Assembly (NCBI GenBank): GCA_024752435.1 | Contig: CP103029.1 | Coordinates: forward strand, 806,001-870,000 | Source: Allantophomopsis cytisporea | Lineage: Eukaryota > Ascomycota > Leotiomycetes > Phacidiales > Phacidiaceae | Length of the DNA stretch: 64,000 nucleotides | Direction of reading: 5' to 3' | Shown here: piece after piece, positions 33,468-46,759 of the stretch | Position numbering within the stretch: the stretch's first letter is position 1 | Layout: every line of letters starts with the position of its first letter | Position numbers and translations under genes: made by a program | The notes under the pieces: model-generated | Told to the model about the DNA's origin: nothing | Seen by the model: only the letters and a program-made list of their open reading frames with translations | Databases searched by the model: none

Positions 33468-36400
33468 ATGAGGACACAAATCTACCAGGCGGCGCTTGTC
33501 GCCTTGGGTATGCTGTCCTGTACAAATGCCCAAACGGATTTTTCAGTCGTTAATAATACATTGTCGACATGGAACAACTCCGAATGGTCTCTTACAACAA
33601 ATACCCTCATTCAAGGCCAGTATCAAGCGAGGCCTTCGTTGGCAAATGGGTTTGTCTATCGTCCCTTCGTCAATCTTAAATGGGCTCTGAGAGCATAGCT
33701 AGAGGCTGATGATTGATAGATATTTTGGCTGTTCTATTGCTGCTGTCGGTCCCTTCTTCGAGGTTGACATAAATCAAACGGACGCAAATGGACCACCTCC
33801 TACCAATGGGTGGCCTCTTTTCAGCACCCGCCAGACTTTCTGCACAATTTCTTTTTTCTATGATCTCCAGCCATCTTCCAAAGGCGTGAATTATCCTGAG
33901 TTGGAGGCTCTTGGATGGAGTTCTTTCATTTCAGGCATCCCATATCCCACGACTTTGCTCTTTGCATTTGGAGATGAGTATCTGGATTCCACGGTGGACA
34001 ATTCCACTATTTCCAACTTTCGACAAGTCATGTCCTTCAAGACTGGAGTTTTGGAGACTAGTTATACCTGGACTCCAAACAACACTGCTGCATACTTCAA
34101 TGTCACATACGAGACTTTTTTTCATAGAACTAGAGAAAATGTGGCAGTTACGAAAGCTATCATTACGCCTTCTGCTGATATCAACGGCACCATAACTGAT
34201 CTTCTCGATGGGAGAAGTGCAGTTCGTACAAATCCTGCAAGTAGCGGTTTCGAATATGATACCCCGACTATTTCAAGCTCTTTCCACCCTAGTGGGAAGT
34301 CTGATGTCACAGGTGTTCTTTTTTCCACAGCAAATTTCTCAAGCAATTACACGGATTCATCCTCCCGCCTTTTTGGAAGCCAGGAGCTAGATTTTCTTCC
34401 CAAAGATAATCTGACAACTAGTCAGAGTTTCAACATCAAGCTGAAAGCTGGAGAGCCGGCAACTTTCTACAAATTCGTTGGTGCTGCGTCGACAGACAAG
34501 TTCGGAAACTCGACCACCACCGTGGCTAGGAATGCCTCTCTGACAGCTTTCGCTGATGGCTACGAGGTTTTGATGAAGGAACATGTTCAGGCTTGGGCAG
34601 ACCTCTTACCTGCCTCTGCTATTGATAGCTACGCCGATCCAACAACTGGTGAACTACCAGCCAACGACGAGAACGCTGAGAACACTGAGGTCTTGCAAAT
34701 CACCGCTGTTGCTGACGCCTATTATCTTCTCCAGAACATGCAAGGTGGAGATAATGATTTTGGTGTCACTGTCGGAGGACTAGCATCAGATTCCTACGGT
34801 GGCTTAGTCTTCTGGGACCAGGATTACTGGATTGGACCTGGAATGAATGTCATGAACCCTGAGTATTCCAAGCAGATCACGGGTCTTCGAGTGAGACAAT
34901 ATCTCCAATCTCTGGAGAACGCACGTTTCTATAACTTCACCGATGATGCTGCCTTATGGAGTTGGTGCACTGGCCGTTATGGAAATTGCACTGCCACTGG
35001 ACCTTGTTACAATTATGAGTATCATCTCAATTACGATCTTTCCTTTAACATTGAGCAAGTTGTAGATGTTACGAATGATCTGCAATGGTATGAGAATGGG
35101 CCTGTGCAGGTAGTGGAAAGTGTTGCGAATATGACGAGTCAGTTGCTTCAGTATAACGCTACCACGCAAACGTACTGGATTCATAACATGACTGATCCTG
35201 ACGAATACGCTGTGAGTATCAGTACCAAGTCCCCAGCTGAAATGGATACAAGAAGCTAACAAGTGAAATAGAACAATGTTGACAACGGTGCCTTCACGGT
35301 TGCTTCTGCTGCAAAATTACTTGGTGTTGCTAATAAATTGAGGGAGATGAGAGGAATTGCAAGAAATACTACTTGGGACGATCAAGCTTCTAAAGTTGCA
35401 CTTCCTAGAACTGATGTTGGCATTACGAAGGAGTACCAAACTATGAATGATAGTGTGGCGGTCAAACAGGCTGATGTGGTATTACTACCATATCCTCTTG
35501 AGTTTCAGCAGAATTTTGCTCTTACGGAGAGCTTAAACTATACGACGACAAATAGTATCCAAGATCTAGATTATGCAAGTCTAACTTTTCAGGAACACTT
35601 GAAAATTACTGACAGCATATAGTATTCATTCAAGCAAAGTCCTGATGGTCCTGGGATGACCTGGAGTATCTATTCCATCAATGAAAACGCTCTAGCCTCG
35701 TCAGGAAGCGCATCATACAGCTACGCTCTCACTGGCATTCTCCCATACTCACGTGCCCCCTGGCATCAATTCTCCGAGCAGACAGTCGACGACTTCGACA
35801 CCAACGGTGGTACCAACCCCGCCTTTCCTTTCCTGACCGGCCACGGCGGTGCCCACCAGATCAATCCTTTCGGTTTCCTCGGGCTCCGCACGACAGGCAA
35901 CATAGCTTCAATATCACCCTCTCTCCCTCCCCAAATTCCCTACCTTAAACTCCGCACAATCTACTACTCAGGTGCAGGCATCTCCGCTCAGCTAAACAAC
36001 ACGCACACAGTCCTCACTCGCCTCAACACAACCTCCCACCCTTCCCTCTACGATGCCTATGCAAACACTACTCTCCCAATAATCATAACCTCCGCCACCA
36101 GCACAGAAACCTTCTACCTAGGCCTCTCCCCACAAAACAACACACTGACAATCCTCAACCGCCAGCCCTGGGCATCGACCTCTTCCCCAGGAAACATCCT
36201 CCAATCCGCTTCAGTCCGCACCCCGGACGCCTACGCCCCAGGCCAAGTCCCAGAGGGCGCTGTTGACGGTGCGAATTCCACCCGCTGGCAGCCCGCTTCC
36301 GACGCATCTTCCTCCCTTCTCGTCAACCTCACGCGCCGCAACGCCTTGTCGGGCTACAAGCGCCTTTCTGGAGTCGATCTGAACTGGGGACCTCGCACAC

Positions 36401-36678
36401 CACGCAACGCGACGATCTTGCTTGCTAATAGCACCGATTCCGAGGGGCTGAGGGTCGCGGGTGGTATGACAAGTGTAGTCTTGGATGATGTGACGATTTC
36501 GCAGACGTTTAATGCTAGTGCTGATGTAAGTGTTATTCGGCAGGTTGTGGGGAATGGAACGACGATGGCATTTGGGGAGCAGATTGTCTGGAGTGCGGAT
36601 TATGTTGAGTTGGTTCTGGGGGGGTGTTGGGAGGATGATGGGGTTGGAGGGACTGTGGGAGAGTTTGTACTTTTCTAA
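33468..36678 (+). CDS. Secreted GH65 acid trehalase
   Basis: Four exons (33468-33649, 33720-35211, 35272-35574, 35623-36678) give 1010 residues. The apparent stop at 35620-35622 is removed by a GC-AG intron (35575-35622, donor GCAAGT, branch TTACTGAC), which joins DLDY to YSFKQSPDGPGMT. A signal peptide covers about residues 1-22, and more than twenty N-glycosylation sequons indicate secretion or a vacuolar/cell-wall location. The early part has GQYQARPSLANGYFG, IAAVGPFFEVD and LFSTRQTF; the GH65 catalytic region has YGGLVFWDQDYWIGPGMN, and DEYANNVDNGAF with KEYQTMND follow. A discoidin-like segment, VPEGAVDGANSTRWQPAS, comes near the end. Acid trehalase splits external trehalose to two glucoses. 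Length is near the 1050 typical of Ath1-type enzymes. The final exon differs sharply in base composition from the second. Confidence 0.9.
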
Positions 36679-37650
36679 GAGGAAGAGATTTTTGATGAAC
36701 AATATTTTTATTTTACTTTTATCTTTTTATAATGATATATATTTGTTAAGATTGTGTGGATTAATGGGTTGTGTGAAATGGTTTGCAGGGCCTATGGTTG
36801 TCAATAGCTGAATATTCGGTGCGTTCAGAATGTCTGGACTATCAGTCTGCCCGTATATTCATAAAGGTCTACTAAGGGTCTGTTATAGGGGTAATCGTGC
36901 GCCAGTGATACTTGCAACGCTCAGAAGAAATACAAACTCTTAAAGATTATATAGCACTTAACAGTTTCTCAAGGATTTCATTGCAACGAGGGATTTAATC
37001 CACTCTTACAGTCAAGCAAGGCGTATACATGACAGGTAATATCCGGAGCTGGACTAGTGTAAGACTTTCTATCTCTGTGACATGGCAATGAAGTCAAACT
37101 TGGTACATAGCTTGAAGACCGATGTGCATTATCCGTATATGCAAGGGCAGTATCGAATCTAGCAATGATGATATTACATTTACTTAAGGCGGGGATTTTG
37201 TTGGATATCGTGTGGAGAATGAAACCTCTTGAGGGAGATGGTTGTTCAATCCGATGGCGTTTCTTGCAATATATTGTAAATAGGTTTTGTTTTTTATCAA
37301 AACTGTGAATTTTAGACATATTTCGGGATTTATAAGTTTCAATAAATTCATGTTTTCATCTTACACTCAAAGAATGTTGTAGGTAATAATAGTACTTGGT
37401 TTTGTGATTGTCGATGCATCAATATCCCGAACAAATCCCCCACTCCCACCTTTGCTTATCGCAATCGCTGCCGTTTACCTTGCCGTCACTACACCACCTT
37501 CAACATCAAAAGATACATTTCAGCGACGACAATGGCATCAGTTCGCGCACCTTTCTTCTCTCAGGAGCCCTTTTATCCTCCTATCTGAAACCCTATAACT
37601 GACCGCAAATTCACTAATTCTCATTCTCTCCCGTCAACTGTTGATACACT
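36679..37650. other. Intergenic, no gene seen
   Basis: 3' flank of the trehalase gene and promoter of the amidotransferase-like gene; no recognisable coding region. Confidence 0.4.
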
Positions 37651-38448
37651 ATGACTTTCAAAGTTGCCGTCCTCATCAATACCTACCCATCAGCCTACTC
37701 AAACCTCGTCACCAACTCTTTCACCACAGCAGTAGCAGCTGCCTCCCCAGGCAGTACCGTCGACTTCTACGATCCAATTCATTCCCGCACCTACCCAGAC
37801 CCGAATGTCTACGACTTAATCGTGCTGAGCGGCGGGACGGCGGACCCAATGGGCAACGATGAATGGGTAGTAGCGATTCGTAGCTGGCTTCAGACGATGA
37901 CAGCGGAGCATCCGCGGCAGAAAGTCCTGGGCATCTGCTGGGGCCACCAGCAGCTGTGTGTAGCGTTCGGAGGTATAGTTGGGGACATGGAGAGTGCGGA
38001 GGTATGTCGAATTGACTCTATCCACTCGGAATTGAATCCCATATGTAGCAAATGTCTGACTATAAATCAACAACTGCTGATTTCAATTTCTGCGCATTAG
38101 TTAGGCGTAAGCAATATCTCCCTCACGCCTGCCGGCCAGGAATTCTTCCCTTCCTTAGGCGCCGCTTATGCGATCCACGAGTTCCATCGTCGAGAAGTCA
38201 AGACGCCCGCAAAGGGCTTCATCGAGCTGGCTGCTCCCAGCCAGTGCTTCGTCAATGAGAGTAATACGGTGCTGAGCTTTCAAGGGCATCCGGAGGTCGA
38301 TGAGACGCTCGCGAAGGGCATGTTGGCTGGGTCACCGAAGTATATGGGCATTGAGGAGGAGAAGTACAGGGAGATTCAGAGGAAGATGGAGATTGATCAT
38401 GATGGAGGGAAATTGTGGGAGAGGATTGTGAAGTGGATTGATGAGTAG
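37651..38448 (+). CDS. Class I glutamine amidotransferase-like protein
   Basis: Two exons (37651-38001, 38101-38448) joined in phase 0 over a GTATGT..TTAG intron give 232 residues. The amino end FKVAVLINTYPSAYSN is followed by DLIVLSGGTADPMG, the nucleophile elbow VLGICWGHQQL with its cysteine, and the GHPEVDE motif that supplies the His and Glu of the triad. It is a free-standing GATase domain of the YLR126C type, a group that may hydrolyse gamma-glutamyl bonds. The partner or substrate is unknown. Neighbouring genes give no functional clue. Confidence 0.85.
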
Positions 38449-41180
38449 GGGCTGAGAGGTGGTAGGTATGGCATGTGGGCATCACATGGGGGCTTGTTTT
38501 GAGATGGAAAATTGGGGGCATAGTGGAACAGGTTCAGCCACGAGGGCACGGTCCCTGAATATCGGTGATAAGTTATTACATTGTTGAGGATTTTGTTCTC
38601 TTTATGAGATTGGTCGAGAGCTATGAAGTTCTAGAGCGCTCAAATAAGTAGTATTGTGTAGGAAGTGTCTTGGCCTGCTATGAATTAATTTCTAATGTCG
38701 GGGCTGTATTCTGAGCGTAGTATAGACAGCTGCGATATGTACGTCGCCTCAGTCTCGGTAAGTTATGTCGAGAGAAATCCATTGTTAGGATTATGTGCTA
38801 CTTTCGGCGGTATATTCTCATTCTGGGGATATACCGTCAAAATGAGTTGAAATTTGACAGAACAATGTATCACTTACTTGTTGATTGAAGTGAGCTCTGA
38901 ACACCACACAAAGCTGTCGAGAGATCCTGAAGTGATTTGAAAAAGTTGGCTCCATTTGGTAATGTTATTGATGACACTAACCGCGGTCACTGTTCTGACA
39001 TTGAACATCCCGACGAGTGCAAGTGTGCTAATATTCACTTCGATTCATGGATGATTCTTCCTTCAGGTACCTTGAAACTAATTGGACAAGGCTTAGTTTT
39101 CTGATAATCTTTGCCCTGGATATCATGAAGTTAATATTAGCACACTTGCACTGTCATCCCATTTTTATCCGAGAGGCTGGAAACCCCAGTGCTACCCATT
39201 TCAAAGCTCTCGAGTGCACATCTTTGAGATCATACTTTCATCTTTCTGTTGAATTTACTGTTCTCAAATCCTTACCGCAGCTCATCTCAACCGGACACTC
39301 GGTAACTCTATTGCTCGATAAACATCTGATGTTTTGTCGTTGTTGGCTTCGGAAACTTCGGTTCCAAGATCTTTGTTGTCACTTGACCAACGCGGGTTTT
39401 ATTTATGCAGGTACAGCAATATATTTTGAAGATACTTGTGTCCTACACACGGATTGAAAAGACTCGAGTAGAATGCTTACCTCCGTGATCCATATTGATC
39501 GTCACTTAGTTACAATATGGAGGTTAAGGTAGCTTTCAGAAGACTCTCAACATGAAAAATTTGGAGTAACGATAAGATAAGATAAGATCAAACTCAAGTT
39601 GAGCACCAATTTTTACGGCTGTGGCGTTCGTTTCGTCCGTACGCGCCACCATGTTACAGCAGCATTGGCTTGGACCAGATGAGGATGCGAGTCAACCGTA
39701 AAAAAAGCTATGAACAACCAAGTCAGCTCCGTTTTCTCTTACCTTTTTTTTTGTTTTGCTTCTGCACGTTGAAATCAAAACATCCTCACTCTCTCAATCT
39801 ATTCTATTCCCACACTTCTAAACACTTTTCAGACACTAGGTGAGTTGCTCGGTCAGTTAATGACGTCAAGTTGGACATTTAAAGTGGTTTCATATCCACC
39901 TTGTAGGGCAAGATGCGTACAGCAAAGACCCCACCGTGATCCACATCCATACTTACCTAGACGACATGCAATTTGAGCCGCAAGGTAGGTACCATGAGAA
40001 ATATGATATGGGATTCTGCTATGACCCTTTTTTTCCTCTCTCGTTTTCCTTTTTCGGAGGACTTTTGCTGAGACTTCGTTGAAGTACTTTGTAGGATGAG
40101 ATGGGATGATCTGTTGCTTTGTGACAACAGTCAACTCGCGCTGTCAGAGGCGTAATCTAGCTTTTCAGTCGTATCATGTTTTGGAATTTCATCACTAAAC
40201 GTCATGATTCGACTCTTATTTCATAATACAGCACACGTCGGCGAAGTCGGGATCATCTCCGTATCAGGGTCTCTCGGTCTGCAGGATCTTCACTGCACAG
40301 ACGTGGCCCCTCGGACATATGTATGCTGACAGGACATATGTCAAGAAAAGCATTCGCAATGAAAGACTCGACTGAGACTGTGACTTAGATAGGCTATGTC
40401 AACAAACTTCAAAACCCGACAGTGTTTTCGTATGTCGACGGATTACTCATACACAATCCAAGGAACGGTCATACTTCGCAGTGTTTTCAAACCCGTTGAA
40501 TATGATGTCACAACTGACACCTTAATCGTGAACTGCCTAAGGTACGTACTGTAGTGCTCAAATCCAACGACCGTGACAGGCAAAGTGAACAATATCTTCG
40601 CAGAGTATTCAACTATTAACCAATAGCTTCTAAGCCTTACTTGGTTACTCTGCATCTTCCAGGAAGGTTCGAAGCAAATTCACTCTATTTAGAGGTCGGA
40701 TGACCAATTCGTGTCCGAGCCCCCTTGCCCAGAGTCCTAACTCACTGGGATCTACCAAGATACTTTGTATTCTGACGTCGGCCGATGATTCTAGCTCTGT
40801 ATAAACTGCCAGTAAGCAAATTGCATATAGGTAAATGAGCCTCTTACTGTGTGTAGATGGCGTCAAATATGGAGCACTCTATCGGTACTCCATAGAAAAT
40901 ACTTGAGTATGTGGCGCTGTACACGAGTATCCTGATGAAAACTCTTATGCATGTACAGTATAATTTCAACCTTCTTTGCTTCATCCCACCGTGTCGGAAT
41001 CTACCCCTCCAAGGTTTCTATGTCAACTTACTCCACAGTGACCTAAGTCTGGATGAGTGCTCCATCTGGCAGACACCCCTAAAAAAACTACAATTCCCCT
41101 CCAAACTTCTTTCTCTCCGATACATATACTGCATCATCAAGACTGTCGATTAGTTTGGAATACTACGAAAGACGTCAAAG
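38449..41180. other. Gene-free spacer containing a long inverted repeat
   Basis: 2.7 kb without a supported gene. The notable structure is the inverted repeat at 39016-39152. The 136-codon frame at 39047-39457 overlaps that repeat and has no recognisable domain. Confidence 0.4.
39016..39152. repeat. 26-base inverted repeat flanking about 85 bases
   Basis: Left arm 39016-39041 and right arm 39127-39152 are reverse complements over 26 bases with one mismatch; the outer 20 bases (AGTGCAAGTGTGCTAATATT) match perfectly. CATCCC lies just outside both arms. This suits a very small terminal-inverted-repeat element (MITE) or a stable hairpin. Confidence 0.75.
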
Positions 41181-42929
41181 ATGGTTGCTCGTACTCAAGT
41201 CGCTCTTCAAGAGCCCTCTGCTGAACAGGTTGAGAACGGACAGGGTATGTATATTATTTTTCGTCAAAATTGCACTCGCTGACAGAAAATCATAGAGCCT
41301 CAAGTCGCATTTAAGTACAACACTGTCAGTCCAGACAATGTGTACACTAGGCCAGATGGGTCCTTGAAATACGATTGGGATGGTCCCAAAGACCCTCATA
41401 ATCCATTTAACTGGCCCAAACTCACAAAGTGGAAGCTCACCATCGCCGTTCTCATCGTCTCCATCAACTTCGGTCTCCCAGCAGGAGCTTATGGATCCGG
41501 AAACGCCGATATGGAAAAGCTTTTCCACATCGATCAGACGAACTTCCCTTGGTTATATTTCGCTACGACCTCCTGGAATATCGGCGCTGCCGTATTCCCT
41601 CTGGTGTTTGTGCCATTGACCGAGAGCTCTGGACGTATGCCAGGTTACTTCGGCGCATACATTATCTTCATCATCTTCCTTCTTCCATGTGCCCTCGCAC
41701 AGAACTTCGCCACAATGGTTGTATGCCGCTTGTTTGGTGGTGGAGCCTCATCTGTAGCAATCAACATTGTCGGAGGTACAATCTCGGATATCTGGGCTGG
41801 AGCGAGGGATAGATCTGCGCCAATGGCTCTCTTCGGATTTACGTCTGTCATTGGTATCGCACTGGGTCCCTTCGTTGGTGGTGCTATCACTACCCATCTT
41901 TCTTTCCGTTGGATCTACTGGATTCAGATGATCTACAACGGCGCACTCCTCCCGGTGTTCTACTTTCTCCTCACGGAAACGAGAGGAGATATCATTCTCG
42001 CCCGCCGCGCAAAGGCCCACCGTGAAGCCACCGGCGAGGAAGTCTATGCCGACAGTGAGCTCAACGTCGATAGCATCGGAAAGAAGCTGGCCATCTCTTT
42101 CAAGCGTCCTGTCAAAATGCTTTGCACCGAATGGGTCGTCGCATCGCAAACTCTCTGGGTATCCTTTGCATGGGGAATTCTCTTCTTGTTCACGTCATCC
42201 GTCACCCAGACCTTTAGCACAAACTACGGATTCTCGACATGGAAGACGACACTCATCCAGCTGGCCATCACGGTTGGCGCCTTCATCGCCACATGCATTA
42301 ACCCTCTGCAGGATCGCGCCTACCTCAACTCTGCTAAGAAATCAAAGGACGGCAACCCAATTCCGGAAGCTAGATTGTACTCGGCCATTCCTGGCTCCCT
42401 GATCTTCACCATCGGACTCTTCTGGTACGGCTGGACATCCTACAAGTTCTTGCACTGGATCTTGCCCACCATTGGTATTGCACTTGTCGGCATCGGAATT
42501 TTCTCTATCTACCTCGCTGTCGTCAACTACTTGACCGACAGTTACGAGAAATATGCAGGTTCCGCGCTCTCCGCTGCGTCGCTTGGCCGCAACTCCTTCG
42601 GTGCCTTCCTCCCGCTTGCCTCGCCAAACCTTTACAGCAACTTGAACTTCCGCTGGGCCTCGACGCTTCTCGGCTTCATCGGTCTGGTTCTCACTGCCGC
42701 CCCTGTCATCTTGGTCTGGAAGGGCGAGCAAATCAGACGCAATTCTCCATTCATGAAGGAGGCTACTTTCGATCCTGATGAGGCGGAGAAGAGAGCTGAG
42801 TTCACGGGTACTGAGGCACCGCCAAGAAATCTTCCGGTTCACAAAGAGGAGGGCCTTTTGGGTGAAAGCATTCCTGGTGATCATCATGAGAGGAGTGGTC
42901 ATACTAGCGAGTCACAATCGCCGGCATAA
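41181..42929 (+). CDS. MFS transporter, DHA1 (drug/polyamine:H+ antiporter) type
   Basis: Two exons (41181-41244, 41296-42929) across a GTATGT..ATAG intron give 565 residues. The cytosolic head carries the DPHNPFNWP motif typical of fungal DHA1 carriers. Twelve membrane segments follow, with LTESSGRMPGYFGAY for motif A, FGGGASSVAINIVGGTISD and GIALGPFVGGAI for the motif C region, and SLGRNSFGAFLPL late on. The family exports drugs, polyamines or small metabolites at the plasma membrane. It sits 8 kb from the pigment-type genes, with a DNA-repair gene between, so a link to that locus is doubtful. The tail is charged and rich in Glu and His. Confidence 0.88.
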
Positions 42930-43770
42930 GAGCTGGATATGTTTGGAGTATGGCAGTATATTGCATCGGGTGATAGAATGCATCGTGCGGAATTGATGTG
43001 ATCTGTTCCATTCATATGAGCAATGAGATCTGATGCATCCCGGTTAGTTTTATGTTTAGATAATGCGTGGGAGTTTTGGATCTGGGATCACATTACATTG
43101 GGGAATGATGTAGCATCAATCTTCTGCTCTGAAAATGAGAGAAAAGAATTAAATAAAAACTCAAAATGTGCAAATAAGGTGCTGTAAATTAACAAATCTT
43201 GTGAATATGTAAGTGAATAAACTATGTTTCCAAAAAGAACACCGAGACTAGGATACAGGAAAGCTTAATTCATGTTGCACGCTATACTATACAGGTATTA
43301 ACTTGTTTATAGCATGTTGTTTGTGTTGTCATTAAGAGACTCTATTAGTGGAGAAATGGCTTCGCAACAACCACATACTGATTTCGGGCATGGCAATAAG
43401 GCGAGATGCCGAAAGTCAACGGTCAACGAATCCCCGTTAGATATCCATGATAACAGTGAAAACAAAGCTGGTTCTGGGTATAAGATTTCGACGGTTGTGC
43501 TGTGGTTGTCGTGAGCTATAATACTACTCAGGGCCGTACTTTTTTTATTGTCATCATCAAAGGAGGCATGGGTGTCCATATAAATACTGTCGATATATAG
43601 TCATCACTAGACATGCGACATGCTCTTACAGATATGATGGTATCGATGTATTCTAGATAGCTATGCAATATAGACGTAAAAGCTCACTCCATGCCACAAA
43701 GTAATCAAAAAACGCGCATCCCTCGGAACAACTCCCGTACAATGCCTACTAGACCGTACAAATTGAATCA
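42930..43770. other. Convergent spacer, no gene seen
   Basis: Contains the 3' ends of the MFS and Sae2-like genes; AT-rich, with no supported frame. Confidence 0.4.
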
Positions 43771-46291
43771 TTACTCATCACGGAACAACCATGGTCCATT
43801 CGGTCTCATGGCAGCCATATATCTCTCTCTGACCTTCTCCCTCACCACTTTGCTCGCCGCTTCCCTATCCTGCTCTTCTTCTTGAGTTGTAGGGAAATCC
43901 GCCCTCCAAAAACCGGGCGGACTCTTTCTGCGTTCATATGCATGCCTGTGTTTACCATGTTTGTTGGCCAAATCCCTTGCCATAGCTTCCAAGAGGGTCT
44001 CATGCTTCTCATCCTTAGACATGTGTTGAAACCGGCGATATTCACTTCCCAAATAGTCTTTCAACAGACCTTTCTCTTCCTCCTCCTCGGCATTTGTTCC
44101 CTTCCGATTCTCTATCATGGCCTCCGCTAGTTTTCGGAATTTATCGCCGCAACAAGTAGGGTCTGTACATCCTGGTAGACACATTCTCTCGTCCTTCTTG
44201 CGAACCACATCGGTGAAAGCATATTCATATCCTTGGTTATAGTTAGGGTTGATCTTGAAATGCTCTAATGACAGCTTGCTCAGCGGCCTCGCCCTGTACG
44301 GCTCGTTATCGGGGTCATCCACGAGACTGCCTGCAGGCTCACCTAATATCCTGGCGGACTTTCTGGCGGACGACTTTGATGGGCCTGCACGGTCATTTTC
44401 TAAATCCATGTCTTGGAGCGGCTTTGGTCGGATTTCATCCGCAGGCTCCCTACCAGCGCTGACATGTAGCCTCTGAGCTATGATGGGAGATGGTAGGTTC
44501 ATACCAGAATTGCCTTTCCGGGGAGACGTAGTTCGTGGTGTTCGAGGGGAAACGCCAGGAATGAGAACGTTCCGTTGCGGTGAGGGATTTTCTAGCAAAC
44601 CAGTGAGGCGTGTTGATTGATCCAGTTTTGATCGCTTGGTAGGCTTCGGGGTAGAATATTTCGATTCGAAATTAGATCTGGCACCATCTTCCACATTCTC
44701 TCCATCCTCAGAAAACAAGTGAGCTCCAGCCATCCTGTCTTCCTCGCGGCGCCTTTTAGCCAAACGACCATCCGAGGTCTGTGGGAGAACCTTCTTATTT
44801 GTGCTCAAAGTCTGCAGAGCTGTGTTCCTCCGTGGTGGTATAGGTGTCGTATCAACAGCGGGTGCAGACACTCCACGGCGACTATATGTACTCAAAGACT
44901 CTCCAGTGATGCCTGTTTGAGTGTTTCCAGGTGATTCGAATGGTGTAAGTTTCATCATCGGTTGATTTGACGTGTTCATAAGATCGTCCAGAATTTGTTG
45001 CCGCTTTTTCTTAGGTGTAGTAATATGTTGACCAACATCATCAAGGTCCATGCTTTCATTTAAACCATAAATACCACCGAGTCCAACAGGACTACTGAGG
45101 TCCTCAGCTTTGGGTTTGATGTCATCCTTCTGAGATTGTTCATTGCCTCGATTTCTCCTGACGCTTCGACAAGATACTATCACTGGGGACTCAGGAGATT
45201 CTATCTTTACGGTAACTTCATCTTGAACTTCAACTTGAGGATCCGAATCGGCGTCCCCTTGCGTGGAGCTAAACACAGGATCATCTGACTTTGTGGACGA
45301 CCCCTCTGCTACATTGGCGGGGAGCGACGGTAACAATGGCTCCCCGTCTTGTTCATCGTCGTTTCCGGGTACAATACCATCACTGTTCAGTACTGAAGGG
45401 ATCTCTATATGAACATCATCCTCAGCCAATGGGATATTTTTTCTACCACGACTGGTTGATGAACCAGGCTCCACGTCTGTCGAAGAGCGCGGGGTTGCAC
45501 CAGGGGGCTTCAAATCATCCGGGTACGGTAATGGTGTAAGTCGGTTTCCGCGTAACTGTGATACTAATTTCCGAATATATAACCTCTGTCCATTTGAGAA
45601 GTGCTCCCAGCCCATTCTCAAATCCTTTGCACGGCGTAGCCTCCCCTCGAGTAGTGTCCGTGCTTGCATTAACTCTTGATGATTTCTATGGAGGTTGTTA
45701 AATTTGAGCACAAGGTGTTTGTATATAGCTCTATCCACGGTTTGTGTTTCCCCATCTCCTCGGGTTGGCGAGAGTGTGGGAAATCGTTCGCCGATTGGTT
45801 TAGGAGTTGTGGACTGACGACTTGACACCTCAGCTTTGTTATTCGACGTATTGGTAGTCCGAAGCCTTTCGAGGGCATTATCAAGTTGGTCTTTCAAATC
45901 GCTGTTCTCCCTCTCGTATTGACTAGCTTTTGTTTCCCAATATGTTGGTTCGCCCTCCTTGGTATTCACAGATAGCTCCCTATTCTTCTCGTCCAATTGT
46001 CCAGTCAATTCGAGGTTCTCAGCTTCTAGCCTTTCTTTCTCGGTCTGAAGTTGTTCGAACGCTTTTGCACGGTATCGTAATCCATTTAGCTCGGAGGCAT
46101 CTGGTTATAGAAATCATAAGTACTGGCTTAGTGATCCTTATTGGTCATAGCATAAGTTGATGGTACCTACCTGATGCTGCATCTGCGCCTATTTTTTCAA
46201 GAACATCACTCAATGCATCATCAAGTGCCCGCCTAATCATGTCACGTCCTTTTGGCCATGATCTCAGGCCTATCACTGGTTCTGTAGCCAT
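43771..46291 (-). CDS. Sae2/Ctp1/CtIP-like DNA end-resection protein
   Basis: Two minus-strand exons (46171-46291, 43771-46100) joined by a GTAGGT..CCAG intron give 816 residues. Residues about 25-180 are a coiled coil (LQTEKERLEAENLELTGQL, ENSDLKDQLDNALERL), the expected oligomerisation region. A long, Ser/Pro/Asp-rich, probably disordered middle follows, with several SP/TP sites that could be kinase targets. The last 150 or so residues are the conserved Sae2 domain: CLPGCTDPTCCG, a Lys/Glu segment, then GKHRHAYERRKSPPGFWRADF containing the RHR signature. These proteins activate the Mre11-Rad50-Nbs1 nuclease to open hairpins and blocked ends during double-strand break repair in the nucleus. 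It is longer than yeast Sae2 (345) mainly through the middle region. Confidence 0.9.
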
Positions 46292-46731
46292 TTTGGATTT
46301 CGGGATGGCTAGATGCGAAACACGTCTTGAGACGCGTCGATTCGTGATGTTGATTGACGCTATTCGTTACCGGTATCTTATGTACCTACGTATGTTGTTA
46401 TCGCTATCGGGCCCCTCATTTTTAAGGCAACAGTCTCAGCCTTCCTGCAAGGCAATAGTAAGGTAGTTCTCTTCGAAATTCTTTTTGTCTCAATCACTAC
46501 CTATGTACCTTACCTTGAGTAGCAAGCTGACTACAACTACAACTATAGAGCGAGGCAGATCAAGAACAATCCCTCCATGCTCGTGCTATGAGGAAGCTGC
46601 CAATCTCAAGTTCAAGATCCCATCACCGCCTCTCCAAGACTCCATGAGCCTTCTCGACCTGAGATGAAATGATGAATCATCGAGCATTGCACATCTGCGG
46701 AGAAACGACACTCCCGCAAAAGTCATGCAGA

Positions 46732-46759
46732 TCAATTCAATTCAATTCAATTCAATTCA
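46732..46759. repeat. (TCAAT)n microsatellite
   Basis: Five to six perfect pentanucleotide units. Confidence 0.9.

Noticed and set aside
35605..35640. Premature stop in the trehalase as a pseudogene mark
   Set aside because: A GC-AG intron removes it and restores conserved sequence on both sides.
39047..39457. 136-codon plus-strand frame
   Set aside because: It starts inside the inverted repeat and has no recognisable similarity.
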